The notes: a model not told the origin generated them from the sequence alone. 38,161 nt of DNA from Defluviitaleaceae bacterium (GCA_009781765.1 WQVC01000017.1:1-38161); one strand, 5' to 3'; counted from the stretch's first letter, positions 22,569-31,160 are shown. Translations and numbers: made by a program.

Positions 22569-23344
22569 GTGCGTTTACGCTGAAAATCATCGCGCTCATG
22601 TCTATGCTTGTTGACCACGCGGGCATCATTATGCCGGAGGCTTTCGGGCTGCCCCACGGCATGAATATTTTTCGTGTAATCGGGCGGCTTGCGTTTCCGA
22701 TTTTTGTGTACTTGGTTGCCGAGGGATTTCGCCACACGAAAAGCCCGGAAAAATTTTTGCTTCGCTTGGGTATTTTCGCGCTTATATCCGAAATTCCGTT
22801 TGACATCGCATTCAAGGCGCAAATAAATTTTTTTGCCGAAACAAATATTTTTTACACACTGTTTTTAGGCGGCGCGGCAATTTACACCTACGAAAAAATT
22901 TCGGCGCGGTTGCAGGAAAAATTCCGCGACAGAATCGGTTCTCACGGCACAGCCGACCAACAGGCGGCAAGGGCTGACCGGTGTCGCAATATTGCAATTA
23001 TTCCGGCGTGTATTTTTCCGTTGATTGCAGAGCTTTTATCTTCCGATTACGGCGCGGGCGGCGTGGCGTTCGTTTTTATTATGTACTTGGTAACGCCGCT
23101 CGGATGGCGGCTTGCGGCAATGGCGGTGCTGTGCCTTTGGCAACACGCCGACACAATTATTTTTGTTCTCAGCGGCGGCAGTATTCCCGCAATGTTTTTG
23201 TGGATGATTCCCGCGACGCTTGCGTCGGTTGCGCTTGTTGCATTTTACAACGGCAAGCGCGGTCCTGACTTGAAATGGCTGTTTTATGCGGCTTATCCCG
23301 CGCATATTTTAATTTTACACTCGGTGGAGGTATGGATTTTATGA
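22565..23344 (+). CDS. TraX family membrane protein
   Basis: This 259-residue polytopic protein opens with FTLKIIALMSMLVDHAGI and then INIFRVIGRLAFPIFVYLVAEGF-like DNA-encoded residues (GMNIFRVIGRLAFPIF). This is the hallmark of TraX-like proteins, which were named for F-pilin acetylation but are common as chromosomal, probably acyl-transferring, membrane proteins in Firmicutes. The start is GTG at 22565, overlapping the rsmA stop as GTGA; a longer frame inside rsmA is rejected. Its TGA overlaps the next ATG. Neighbours suggest a role in modifying a surface polymer rather than conjugation; that is inference. Confidence 0.8.
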   Translation: MSAFTLKIIALMSMLVDHAGIIMPEAFGLPHGMNIFRVIGRLAFPIFVYLVAEGFRHTKSPEKFLLRLGIFALISEIPFDIAFKAQINFFAETNIFYTLFLGGAAIYTYEKISARLQEKFRDRIGSHGTADQQAARADRCRNIAIIPACIFPLIAELLSSDYGAGGVAFVFIMYLVTPLGWRLAAMAVLCLWQHADTIIFVLSGGSIPAMFLWMIPATLASVALVAFYNGKRGPDLKWLFYAAYPAHILILHSVEVWIL

Positions 23345-24420
23345 TTTTGCGAAAATTTTTGCCCTTTCTTTTTGTCGCGCTCATTTTTTCGGCTTGCGGT
23401 TCGGAAGACGAAGCGTACGAACCCGAAGCGCGGCGTGTTTATGTTGCCTTGGGGGATTCCGTATCGGAGGGGTTCGGGATGCGAACGCAGGGCGACAGGC
23501 ACACGTCGCTGTTTTTCGAAATGTTGCAAACCGGCGGCCATGCAAACGAATACGTAAACTTGGCGGTAAGCGGGCATACCACCGGCGATTTGCTTGAACT
23601 TCTGCACGGTTTAAGCCCGGCGGAACTCGAAACAATGCAGCACGCAAAAATTATCACGCTTAACATCGGCGGAAATAATCTTCTTTGGCCGGCGTCGAAG
23701 CATTTTCCGACAACTCCGCGTGATGCCCAACGAATCGCCGAAGAAACCATGGCTTTCGCCGAAGATGCCCGCGAGCTTGTTCGCGAAGTAATGGAATTCG
23801 CCGATGAATCCCGCGATACAATCGGCGACATGTTGGATTTCGCCAACGAAATCATGGAGCTTTCCGAAAATTTCGGCATTCGCGACGTTTTTCGATTGCC
23901 CGAAATTGTTGACTCCGCGGCTCCGGTAATTGCCGGCGCGACAGAAATTTTCGCCGAAGTTACCGGCATCGAAGCCGCCGCATCGGAAATGCTCGGTCGC
24001 GCAACGGAGCTTGAAGCCTTCGAGCTGTTTTCGTTGTTCTCCGGAAATTTGCCGGAAAGCCTCGAAGCGGAATTACAGGAGGGCGTACGTTTATTTTCGT
24101 ACGAATTCGCTGAAATTTTAAATATAATCGAGCGCGTCGCGCCGAACGCGGTTCTCATCGTCAACACGGTGTACAATCCGATTCCGGCGGAATTTATGGG
24201 CGTACCGGTCGGAATTTCGCACGAAGCGCAGCGGTTTGTTCATGCAATAAATGATGCAATTCGCGAGGAAAGTCAACTGCGGGGATTCGTCGTGTCCGAC
24301 GTTTACGCCGAAATTTCGCAACAATTGGACATGATGAACGTCAGCTTCGACCTTATTCACCCGAGCCAAAAGGGACATGAAACCATCGCGGAACTTAATT
24401 TTTCGGATTTTTTACGGTAG
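23341..24420 (+). CDS. SGNH/GDSL hydrolase lipoprotein
   Basis: This 359-residue exported lipoprotein has lipobox FSAC (Cys19) and an SGNH esterase fold. Block I is ALGDSVSEGFG (nucleophile Ser40), the Gly block is VSGHTTGDL, block III is NIGGNNLLW (about 105-113) and block V is DLIHPSQKGH near residue 340, supplying Asp and His. A long insert of about 130 residues (roughly 125-255) is rich in Glu and Ala and looks helical. It is likely a cell-surface esterase or acetyl hydrolase. The ATG at 23341 overlaps the TraX-like stop and is 10 bases after GGAGG; the ATG at 23332 is too close. Confidence 0.88.
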   Translation: MILRKFLPFLFVALIFSACGSEDEAYEPEARRVYVALGDSVSEGFGMRTQGDRHTSLFFEMLQTGGHANEYVNLAVSGHTTGDLLELLHGLSPAELETMQHAKIITLNIGGNNLLWPASKHFPTTPRDAQRIAEETMAFAEDARELVREVMEFADESRDTIGDMLDFANEIMELSENFGIRDVFRLPEIVDSAAPVIAGATEIFAEVTGIEAAASEMLGRATELEAFELFSLFSGNLPESLEAELQEGVRLFSYEFAEILNIIERVAPNAVLIVNTVYNPIPAEFMGVPVGISHEAQRFVHAINDAIREESQLRGFVVSDVYAEISQQLDMMNVSFDLIHPSQKGHETIAELNFSDFLR

Positions 24421-24440
24421 ACCTCTTGCGGAAATCAAGT

Positions 24441-24631
24441 TTTTGGGGGCTTCGCCCGGGATGCATGGGCGAGCAGTTCGCGAAGCGAACGACCAGCCCC
24501 CAAGCCCCCACCCGCTTTTTAAAAAAAGCGGGGCAAAAATTATCAAAAAATCGCGCAAAGCGCGATTTTTAAGAAAGTTTTTGTCAAACTTTTTTCAAAA
24601 AGTTTGTGGGGTTCGGGGCGAAGCCCCGAAA
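24441..24631. repeat. Composite palindromic repeat, copy F
   Basis: In order: GGGGGCTTCGCCCGGGATGC, a TTCGCGAAGCGAA hairpin, CCCGCTTTTTAAAAAAAGCGGG, the core hairpin AAAAAATCGCGC-AAA-GCGCGATTTTT (24545-24570), AAACTTTTTTCAAAAAGTTT and GGTTCGGGGCGAAGCCCCGAA. It is the fullest plus-oriented copy and fills the gap before pilB. Confidence 0.85.
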
Positions 24632-24664
24632 ATTGATTTCCGCGCAACCGACGGGAGCGATAAC

Positions 24665-26176
24665 ATGAAAACAACACGCATTCGCCTTGCAGAAGTCAAT
24701 ATCGACATCGACGCCGCAAAAATTTTGGGGCATGAATACGCGCTTCGATTTATCGCGCTTCCTTTTAAAAGAGAAGACGACCGACTGTTCGTCGCAATGC
24801 CGGAACCGGAAAATGCCGCGTTAGTTGCAAATTTAACGGACGTAACGGGTTTGTTTGTTGTTCCGGTTTCAGCGGACGAAAACGACGTTCGCTTTTACAT
24901 AAACAAAATTTTCGGCGAGGAAGAAATCGACTCCATCGCATCGAAATTTTCGCTTGACGAGCAGCTTAAAATTTCCGCAAAAATTCCGCCCGCAAGTCAA
25001 ATTTCGGACGCACCGACCGTGCAGTTTCTCGATTCGCTCATTGAAGCCGGCGTTGTGAGCCGCGCAAGCGACATACATATCGAGCCGCACGGGCGCCGAC
25101 TTCGGGCGCGTTTTCGCGTTGACGGCGTTTTGCGCACGTTCAACAGCGTTGACATTTCCATGCTTTCCACGGTAATTTCGCGGTTGAAAATCATTGGCGG
25201 CATGGATATCGCCGAAAAACGTGTGCCGCAAGACGGGCATTTTTCCATGATTGCCGCAAACGAAAAAATCGAATTTCGCCTCAGCACTCTGCCCACAACT
25301 TTGGGCGAAAAGGCAGTAATTCGGCTTTTGTACGGGCAAAAATTCCGCCTCAAAAAAGAAGATTTAGGTTTTTACGCGCACGACCTCGCCGTTTTAACGG
25401 AACTTTTCGCGCGTCCGCACGGCGCGATTTTTATGACAGGCCCCACCGGCAGCGGAAAATCCACAACGCTGAACTGCTTTTTGGAAGAACTGAACACCGA
25501 CGCGCGAAATATCGTTACCGTTGAAGACCCCGTCGAGAACCCGATTTTGGGCGTTTCGCACGTAAACGTCGAGCGGAACACGCTGAGTTTTGCCGGGGCA
25601 TTGCGGCACATTTTGCGCCAAGACCCCGACATTATCATGGTTGGCGAAATTCGCGACGAAGAAACCGCCCGCATTGCCGTTCGCGCCGCAATTACCGGAC
25701 ACGTTGTTCTCAGCACCCTGCACACAAACGACGCGGCGGGCGTAATCGAGCGGCTTTGCGACATGGGCATCGAGCCGTATTTAATCGCCGCCGCGCTCAA
25801 CAGCATTATTTCGCAACGTTTGGTACGACGCATTTGCCGCGAATGCATCCGCGAAACTGACCTTTCGCCGCGACAAGCGCACCTGCTTCGTATGCCGAAA
25901 AACACTCGCGTTTTCGAGGGCGCAGGCTGTGCGCATTGCGATTTTTCGGGCTTTCGTTCACGTTTCGCCGTATACGAATACTTTGTAATTAACGAAGACA
26001 TGCGCCGCCGCATGACAATCGACCCCGCCGCTCTTGCCGCCGATTTGCGCACACGCGGCGGCTTGCGCAAAAACGCCGTTGCCGCGCTTATCGAAGGACG
26101 CACAACCGCCGACGAGGTTATTCGCACGCTGAACATTAACGGCGGCGAGGGTGATGATGATGGCGATGATGAGTAG
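24665..26176 (+). CDS. PilB/GspE family assembly ATPase
   Basis: This 503-residue cytoplasmic hexameric ATPase drives type IV pilus or type II-like secretion assembly. An N-terminal MshEN/T2SSE_N-like part (1-90) precedes the ATPase. It has Walker A GPTGSGKST (259-267), the Asp box around VTVEDPVE, Walker B IIMVGEIRDEE (323-333), a His box in STLHTNDA, and the tetracysteine zinc site Cys391/394 and Cys422/425. The start at 24665 is preceded by GGGAG; a longer frame runs back through repeat F. The stop overlaps the prepilin-like frame. No pilC, pilD or pilT is in the window. Confidence 0.93.
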   Translation: MKTTRIRLAEVNIDIDAAKILGHEYALRFIALPFKREDDRLFVAMPEPENAALVANLTDVTGLFVVPVSADENDVRFYINKIFGEEEIDSIASKFSLDEQLKISAKIPPASQISDAPTVQFLDSLIEAGVVSRASDIHIEPHGRRLRARFRVDGVLRTFNSVDISMLSTVISRLKIIGGMDIAEKRVPQDGHFSMIAANEKIEFRLSTLPTTLGEKAVIRLLYGQKFRLKKEDLGFYAHDLAVLTELFARPHGAIFMTGPTGSGKSTTLNCFLEELNTDARNIVTVEDPVENPILGVSHVNVERNTLSFAGALRHILRQDPDIIMVGEIRDEETARIAVRAAITGHVVLSTLHTNDAAGVIERLCDMGIEPYLIAAALNSIISQRLVRRICRECIRETDLSPRQAHLLRMPKNTRVFEGAGCAHCDFSGFRSRFAVYEYFVINEDMRRRMTIDPAALAADLRTRGGLRKNAVAALIEGRTTADEVIRTLNINGGEGDDDGDDE

Positions 26177-26831
26177 CGGTTGCGGGGGGAGAACCTTTTT
26201 TTACAAAAAAGGTTCTCCCCCCGCAACCCCCTCTCCAAAAAATTTAAATGAAAAACCGCGCTTCGCGCGGTTTTTCAAAAACAGTTTTTTTGAAAAGGGG
26301 TTTGGGGGAAAACTTTTTTTGCAAAAAAAGTTTTCCCCCAAGGCCTTAAAAGAATCCTCAAAAGGATTCACATTGTTGGAGCTGACGGTCGCGCTGGCAT
26401 TGTGGGCGATTCTTTCGATGGGCGTATTTTTTGTGTGGCAACACGCGGCAAATGCCGGCGCAGACATGATGGAGCAGCAATACGCCTTTGAAAATGCGCG
26501 AATTACCATGGACGCGCTTCTGATGAATTTGCAGCTTGCGAGGCAAGTTGAAATCGGGACGGACGGCGATATGTTGCGAACGCTGTACGCAACTCAGCTC
26601 GAAACGGCTATTGCGACGAATGTGTACGAAATCCATTTCATCGCGCACGACGAAATTGTAACAATCGGACAACGAAACGCCGCGAATACGTTTGCAACGA
26701 ATATCGCGGCGGTTCGGCTTGAGTATTTGCACGGCAACCGAATGCGCGTAACGGTTGTGTCAGCCTGCAACGAACCGATTACGCTTACGGGCAGCGTTTG
26801 TGTGCTTGGGACAACGGTTATTTTCCGATAG
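26151..26831 (+). CDS. Prepilin-like protein with a repeat-derived leader
   Basis: The mature part carries a type IV prepilin N-terminus, KG followed by FTLLELTVALALWAILSM, with Glu5 after the predicted cleavage Gly. A pseudopilin-like body of about 155 residues follows. The frame opens with several GTG/ATG codons overlapping the end of pilB (26151-26168), which GCGAGG could serve; the exact start is uncertain. The predicted leader would be over 70 residues, far beyond the usual 5-25, because repeat G lies in frame between the start codons and the cleavage site. A TTG in the repeat could restart closer. Whether this prepilin is processed is open. Confidence 0.7.
   Translation: MMMMAMMSSGCGGRTFFYKKGSPPATPSPKNLNEKPRFARFFKNSFFEKGFGGKLFLQKKFSPKALKESSKGFTLLELTVALALWAILSMGVFFVWQHAANAGADMMEQQYAFENARITMDALLMNLQLARQVEIGTDGDMLRTLYATQLETAIATNVYEIHFIAHDEIVTIGQRNAANTFATNIAAVRLEYLHGNRMRVTVVSACNEPITLTGSVCVLGTTVIFR
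26180..26345. repeat. Composite palindromic repeat, copy G, inside the prepilin leader
   Basis: Three stacked palindromes are present: GGGGGAGAACCTTTTTT with its complement, the core-type hairpin AAAAACCGCGC-TTC-GCGCGGTTTTT (26251-26275), and GGGGGAAAACTTTTTTT with its complement ending near 26340. It has no stop in the prepilin frame. Confidence 0.78.
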
Positions 26832-26854
26832 CGGACGCCAATTTTTAATGAGCT

Positions 26855-27048
26855 GCGGGGCGTTGCCCCGCGCCCCACGAACTTTTTTGGAAAAAAGTTC
26901 GACAAAAAACCATAAAATCGCGCGAATGCGCGATTTTAATTAAAGTTTTTGCCCCGCTTTTTTCAAAAAGCGGGTGGGGGCTGCGGGGGCTGGTCGTCCG
27001 CCTGCCGGCGGACTGCTCGCCCATGCGTCCCGGACGAAGCCCCCGAAA
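26855..27048. repeat. Composite palindromic repeat, copy H
   Basis: This copy reads roughly as the reverse complement of copy F: CGGGGCGTTGCCCCG, AACTTTTTTGGAAAAAAGTT, the core hairpin AAAATCGCGC-GAAT-GCGCGATTTT (26914-26937), CCCGCTTTTTTCAAAAAGCGGG, a TCCGCC-TGCC-GGCGGA hairpin and GCCCATGCGTCCCGGACGAAG. It lies between convergent genes and stops just short of the apgM stop. Confidence 0.82.
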
Positions 27049-27058
27049 ACGGAAACAT

Positions 27059-28246
27059 TCAACTGAAAAAATATTTCGCGAGTTCAACACCGCTGTCGAA
27101 GTAGCGGCCGGATTCGCCGCAGGCTTCGGAGAAGGCGTTTGCATCTTCGGGGGGGCGCGCCGCCGCCGAATCGAAAAGGACGAAGGGTACGGGTTCGGCG
27201 GAATGGGTGCGGATTTCGACGGGGGTTCTGTGGTCGGGAACAATGAGAATGCGATAAGCGTCGCCGCAATTTTGCAGATATTCGTGAACGGTTTTGAACA
27301 CGCGGCGGTCGATGTATTCGAGGGCGAGCAGTTTTCCGTCTAAATCGCCGCTGTGCGAGCATTCGTCCGGAGCCTCAACGTGCAGAAATACGAAATTTTT
27401 GCCCGCTTCGAAAGCGTCGATTGCGTATTGCGCCTTGCCCTCGTAGTTTGTGTGCAAGGTGCCGGTCGCGCCGGGAACGGACGGGCAATCAAGCCCTGCG
27501 CTTCCGCCGATGCCCTTGAGCAGGTTTACTGCGGTGAGCATTGTGCCTTTCACGCCGTATTTTTCCTCGTGGGACGACAGCGACATTTTTTTCCCCTGCC
27601 CCCAAAACCAGATTGAATTTGCCGGCGGTTTGCCGTTTTTCACGCGCTCGATGTTCAGCGGATGATTTTTTAAAAGCTCGTGACTTTTGAGCATAAGCCC
27701 GCGAAGTTTTTCGTCGCTCGGGAGAAAGTCGGCGATTTTTTGCTCCAAAATATCGTGAGGCGGCGTTGTTTTCAAACCGGGGGAGATGTTTTTCGCAACC
27801 AAAAGGCAACGGTAGCTCACCCCGGGATAAAATCGCAAGCCGTCGCCGCCGAGCGTTTCGCTTACGAATTGCATCAAAATTTCAGCGTCGTCATTTTCGA
27901 TTTCGCCCGCACTGTGGTCAACGATAATCGTTCCGTCGTCGGACAGTGTGACGAGGTTTGTGCGAATCGCAAGCTCGTCGTCGCCCACGTCGATGCCCAT
28001 TGCGGCGGCTTCAAGCGGCGCACGACCCGTCAAACACGCGGCAGGGTCGTAGCCCAAAACCGCCAGATTCGCAACGTCGCTTCCCGGTTCCATGCCGTCC
28101 GGAACGGTTTTTACATGCCCCACCTCGCTTAACTTTGCAAGCGCGTTAATGTGAGGAATTTTTGCTGCTTCAAGCGGCGTTTTGTTGCCGAGTGCGGGAA
28201 TTTTTCGGTCGGCGCAGCCGTCCGGCACAAGAATAAAGTATTTCAT
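27059..28246 (-). CDS. apgM: Cofactor-independent phosphoglycerate mutase, archaeal (ApgM) type
   Basis: This 395-residue enzyme of the alkaline phosphatase superfamily interconverts 2- and 3-phosphoglycerate in glycolysis. The N-terminal VPDGCAD (Asp9) supplies a metal ligand. EPGSDVANLAVLGYDP (about 53-68) holds the catalytic Ser, and GRAPLEAAAMGI, then VDHSAGEI, and late LHVEAPDECSHSGD and PDHRTP complete the set. This type is shared by archaea and some Clostridia. The start at 28246 follows AAGGATG; two upstream ATGs lie in or before that site. It follows smpB by 32 bases on the same strand. Confidence 0.9.
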   Translation of the reverse strand: MKYFILVPDGCADRKIPALGNKTPLEAAKIPHINALAKLSEVGHVKTVPDGMEPGSDVANLAVLGYDPAACLTGRAPLEAAAMGIDVGDDELAIRTNLVTLSDDGTIIVDHSAGEIENDDAEILMQFVSETLGGDGLRFYPGVSYRCLLVAKNISPGLKTTPPHDILEQKIADFLPSDEKLRGLMLKSHELLKNHPLNIERVKNGKPPANSIWFWGQGKKMSLSSHEEKYGVKGTMLTAVNLLKGIGGSAGLDCPSVPGATGTLHTNYEGKAQYAIDAFEAGKNFVFLHVEAPDECSHSGDLDGKLLALEYIDRRVFKTVHEYLQNCGDAYRILIVPDHRTPVEIRTHSAEPVPFVLFDSAAARPPEDANAFSEACGESGRYFDSGVELAKYFFS

Positions 28247-28278
28247 ATGTGTCATCCTTTCGTATAGGGGAGTTTTAT

Positions 28279-28740
28279 TCACACCCGCATTGCAAATTCA
28301 CGTTGAACATTACGCGCAACGGTTTTTTTAGCCGCAGCCTCGCGTTTATCATATAATTTTTTGCCCTTGGCAAGGGCGATGTCGATTTTTACATACGAAC
28401 GCGAAAAATAGGCGCGAACCGGCACAATTGTATAACCGTCCGTTGTGACGCCGGCGCGAAGACGGTTTATTTCACGGCGATTCAGCAACAGCCGCCGCCG
28501 CCGAACAGGGTCGCCGTTAAAAATGTTGCCGTGTGAATACGGCGAAATATGCATCCCGTCGATAAATGCCGAGCCGCCCTCGATACGTACATATGCTTCC
28601 TTAATATTGCATCGCCCCGCCCGCATGGATTTAACCTCCGTGCCGGTAAGCGAAATGCCCGCCTGAATAGTTTCTTCGATAAAATATTCGTGATACGCCT
28701 TTTTGTTTTGCGAAATAAGTCGTTCTGTTTTCTCTTTCAT
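28279..28740 (-). CDS. smpB: SsrA-binding protein SmpB
   Basis: SmpB binds tmRNA and brings it to stalled ribosomes for trans-translation. The 153-residue length is typical. Motifs are KKAYHEYFIEETIQAGISL and GTEVKSMRAGRCNIKEAYV, HISPYSHGN, the RRRRLLLNRREI basic block and a C-terminal tail KKLYDKREAAAKK. It heads an smpB-apgM operon. No ssrA gene is visible in the window. GCGGGTG upstream is a moderate ribosome binding site. Confidence 0.96.
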   Translation of the reverse strand: MKEKTERLISQNKKAYHEYFIEETIQAGISLTGTEVKSMRAGRCNIKEAYVRIEGGSAFIDGMHISPYSHGNIFNGDPVRRRRLLLNRREINRLRAGVTTDGYTIVPVRAYFSRSYVKIDIALAKGKKLYDKREAAAKKTVARNVQREFAMRV

Positions 28741-28767
28741 GTTTACACCCGCTTTCCGTTTGGTTAG

Positions 28768-28778
28768 ATTATATTATA
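28768..28778 (-). promoter_or_regulatory. -10 region of smpB
   Basis: Two overlapping minus-strand TATAAT hexamers (28773-28778 and 28768-28773) lie 28-38 bases before the smpB start. A TTGCAA further upstream is poorly spaced (10 or 15 bp), so the -35 is unclear. Confidence 0.4.
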
Positions 28779-28797
28779 CGGCGTTATTTTGCAATGG

Positions 28798-28826
28798 ATT
28801 TTCGGGGGCGGAGTCCACGGTCTTCA
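28798..28826 (+). repeat. Solo fragment of the composite repeat
   Basis: GGGGGCGGAGTCCACGGTCTT resembles the GGGGACGGAGTCCCCAAGGTCTT end found before the genes at 16354 and 31367. Like those, it sits shortly before a ribosome binding site and ATG. Confidence 0.4.
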
Positions 28827-28841
28827 GAAAGGAAAAATCTC

Positions 28842-29777
28842 ATGCTTACAAAAATAAAAAATTTTTATGCAAAACGAAAAGGCTATTATTTTTTTCAAAT
28901 CGGATTTTTTGTGCTGCTGGGGCTTTTTGCCGTAACAGTTTGGGCGAATTACGATTACTGGGTGTTTAAAATTTTAATCGCGCAAAATTACTATTGCACA
29001 AATACTCTCGACGAATTTTACGCGATGCATATTCGCGAGGAGAATCGGCGCGGATTTTTGCGCGACTTCGACAGGGTTGTGATTTCGTCGGTAACGGCGC
29101 AGCTTACGAGCATCAACAACGACCGCTACACGTATCTTTACGCGCCGCAGGAAATCACGGCGTCAATTGACGCCAACCGTGCGGCGGCAAGACGCGCAAC
29201 AATTGAGGCTTTCGACGACGAAACCGTGTATTTATTTTTGCCCAATATTTCAATCGCAACGCAACGCTTCGTGCGGGAGAATCGCGAAGAACTGGCGCAA
29301 TATTCTGTGTTGATTCTCGACCTTCGCGGAAATTGGGGCGGATTTATCCCGTCGTTTCATCGAACGGCGGATTTATTTGTGCCGCGCGGCGAAATATTAA
29401 GCCGGCAGGATGCGCGGCTTCTTTCTTATACGCGAGCTTCTCGCGGCGATGCATTTTTCGATTTCGAGCGAATAATAATTTTGCAAAACGGGCGCACCGC
29501 AAGCGCGGCGGAAAGTCTTATTTTGGCGATAAGCGAGCATGTTCCGGAGGTCATAACCGTCGGCGAGCAAACTTTCGGCAAGGGCGTCGGGCAGGTGACG
29601 ATTCCGCTTACGGGCGGATACGCACTTCGCGCGACGGTTTTGAACGTCCTCGGGCCGGACGGGCGAAGCATAAATCAAGTCGGCATTCCGCCCGATGTTG
29701 AATTTATTTTTGAGCAAAATACCGACTTGTTTGAAATTTTATCCGTTTTCATGCATAATAATTCCATCTCACATTGA
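28842..29777 (+). CDS. Membrane-anchored S41 family serine peptidase lacking a PDZ domain
   Basis: This 311-residue protein has a basic N-terminus and one transmembrane helix (about 17-36), then an extracytoplasmic S41 (C-terminal processing protease-like) domain. LDLRGNWGG (159-167), GRTASAAES with predicted nucleophile Ser221, and GEQTFGKG with Lys247 form the Ser/Lys dyad region. Usual members carry a PDZ domain after the DPYTxYL motif. Here only about 30 residues separate NDRYTYLYAPQE (93-104) from the core, so PDZ is absent. GAAAGGA precedes the ATG at 28842. It stops 12 bases before the citrate synthase-like gene. Confidence 0.85.
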   Translation: MLTKIKNFYAKRKGYYFFQIGFFVLLGLFAVTVWANYDYWVFKILIAQNYYCTNTLDEFYAMHIREENRRGFLRDFDRVVISSVTAQLTSINNDRYTYLYAPQEITASIDANRAAARRATIEAFDDETVYLFLPNISIATQRFVRENREELAQYSVLILDLRGNWGGFIPSFHRTADLFVPRGEILSRQDARLLSYTRASRGDAFFDFERIIILQNGRTASAAESLILAISEHVPEVITVGEQTFGKGVGQVTIPLTGGYALRATVLNVLGPDGRSINQVGIPPDVEFIFEQNTDLFEILSVFMHNNSISH

Positions 29778-29789
29778 AGGAGAATTGCC

Positions 29790-31154
29790 ATGCCGCATGT
29801 TTTCAATCGTTACACGAACCTCTTGGAGTTCAGTGCGTCGTCCCACGGTCAGCTCGACCGAGAAGACCCTAACCTCTATCGCGACCAGTTCCCGTACAGC
29901 GAAGCTCCGAAAACGGTGTTTAACTATCGTTCCGTGCCGATGGATATGCCCGACGAAATTTGGATAACCGACACAACCTTCCGCGACGGGCAGCAATCGC
30001 GCGAGCCGTACACCGTCGAGCAAATCAAGCACATGTACAAAGCATTGCATCGTTTGGGCGGGTCGAAGGGCAAAATCCGTCAAAGTGAATTTTTTTTGTA
30101 CTCGAAACGCGACCGCGACGCCGCCTATGACTGCATGAATATGGGCTATGAGTTCCCGGAAGTTACGGGCTGGATTCGCGCAACGAAAAAGGATTTCGAG
30201 CTTGTAAAGGAAGTCGGGCTGAAAGAAACGGGAATTTTGGTAAGCTGCTCGGATTATCACATATTTTTGCAAATGAAAATGACGCGACGGCAGGCGTTGG
30301 GGCATTACTTATCCGTTGTGCGCGAGTGCATCGAAACGGGCGTTAAGCCTCGTTGCCATTTCGAAGACATCACGCGCGCCGATTTCTACGGCTTCGTTGT
30401 GCCGTTCGTGCGCGAGCTTATGAAACTGTCGGCGGAATCGGGCGTGCCGATTAAAATTCGCGCGTGTGATACAATGGGTATGGGCGTTACGTACCCCGGC
30501 ACGGTCATGCCGCGAAGCGTTCAGGGCGTTATACACAATTTGACGCATCACGCCGGCGTCCCGCACGAATTGCTCGAATGGCACGGTCATAACGACTTTT
30601 ATCGCGCCGTGAACAACGCATCGTACGCATGGCTGTACGGAGCGGCGGCGGTAAACACGTCGCTTTTCGGCATCGGCGAGCGTACCGGCAACACGCCTCT
30701 CGAAGCGATGGTTTTCGAATACGCACAGCTTCGCGGCACTCTCGACGGCATGGAACCCACGGTCATAACCGAACTCGCCGAATACTTCGAAAACGAAATC
30801 GGCTACAAAATTCCGCCCATGACGCCTTTCGTGGGCAAGAATTTTAACGTAACCCGCGCCGGAATCCACGCCGACGGCTTGCTCAAAAACGAGGAAATTT
30901 ACAATATATTCGACACAACAAAAATTCTCAATCGCCCGTGGAAAGTTGTAATATCAAACACATCCGGGCTTGCGGGCATCGCCCACTGGATGAACGATTT
31001 TTACAAAAAATCGCCCAACGATGCCTTTGACAAACGCCACCCCGCTGTAATCAAGGTCAAAACATGGGTTGACGAACAATACGAAACCGGTCGCATCACC
31101 CTCATCACCGACGAGGAAATGGAAGCGATTACACAAAAATACCTCGCAGAGTAA
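29790..31154 (+). CDS. Candidate Re-citrate synthase (isopropylmalate/homocitrate synthase family)
   Basis: This 454-residue DRE-TIM metallolyase condenses acetyl-CoA with a 2-oxo acid. Catalytic blocks are ITDTTFRDGQQSR (59-71), HFEDITRADFYGF (190-202), EWHGHND with metal-binding His265 and His267 (263-269) and GERTGNTPLE (296-305). The long N-terminal extension (NRYTNLLEF, then EEPNLYRD-like EDPNLYRDQFPY) and the lack of a leucine-sensing LeuA domain match, from memory, the Re-citrate synthase group first shown in Clostridium kluyveri. The next gene is isocitrate dehydrogenase, which supports citrate as product. Generic annotation would call it 2-isopropylmalate synthase. AAGGAG precedes the ATG. 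Confidence 0.78.
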   Translation: MPHVFNRYTNLLEFSASSHGQLDREDPNLYRDQFPYSEAPKTVFNYRSVPMDMPDEIWITDTTFRDGQQSREPYTVEQIKHMYKALHRLGGSKGKIRQSEFFLYSKRDRDAAYDCMNMGYEFPEVTGWIRATKKDFELVKEVGLKETGILVSCSDYHIFLQMKMTRRQALGHYLSVVRECIETGVKPRCHFEDITRADFYGFVVPFVRELMKLSAESGVPIKIRACDTMGMGVTYPGTVMPRSVQGVIHNLTHHAGVPHELLEWHGHNDFYRAVNNASYAWLYGAAAVNTSLFGIGERTGNTPLEAMVFEYAQLRGTLDGMEPTVITELAEYFENEIGYKIPPMTPFVGKNFNVTRAGIHADGLLKNEEIYNIFDTTKILNRPWKVVISNTSGLAGIAHWMNDFYKKSPNDAFDKRHPAVIKVKTWVDEQYETGRITLITDEEMEAITQKYLAE

Positions 31155-31160
31155 GTACAC

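Noticed and set aside
22565-23344. TraX-like gene as evidence of a conjugative element
   Set aside because: No relaxase, coupling protein or other transfer gene is present; chromosomal TraX-like proteins are common in Firmicutes.
25372-26238. 288-codon antisense frame opposite pilB
   Set aside because: pilB has all family motifs in the other strand; the antisense frame follows from its codon bias and has no motif or ribosome binding site.
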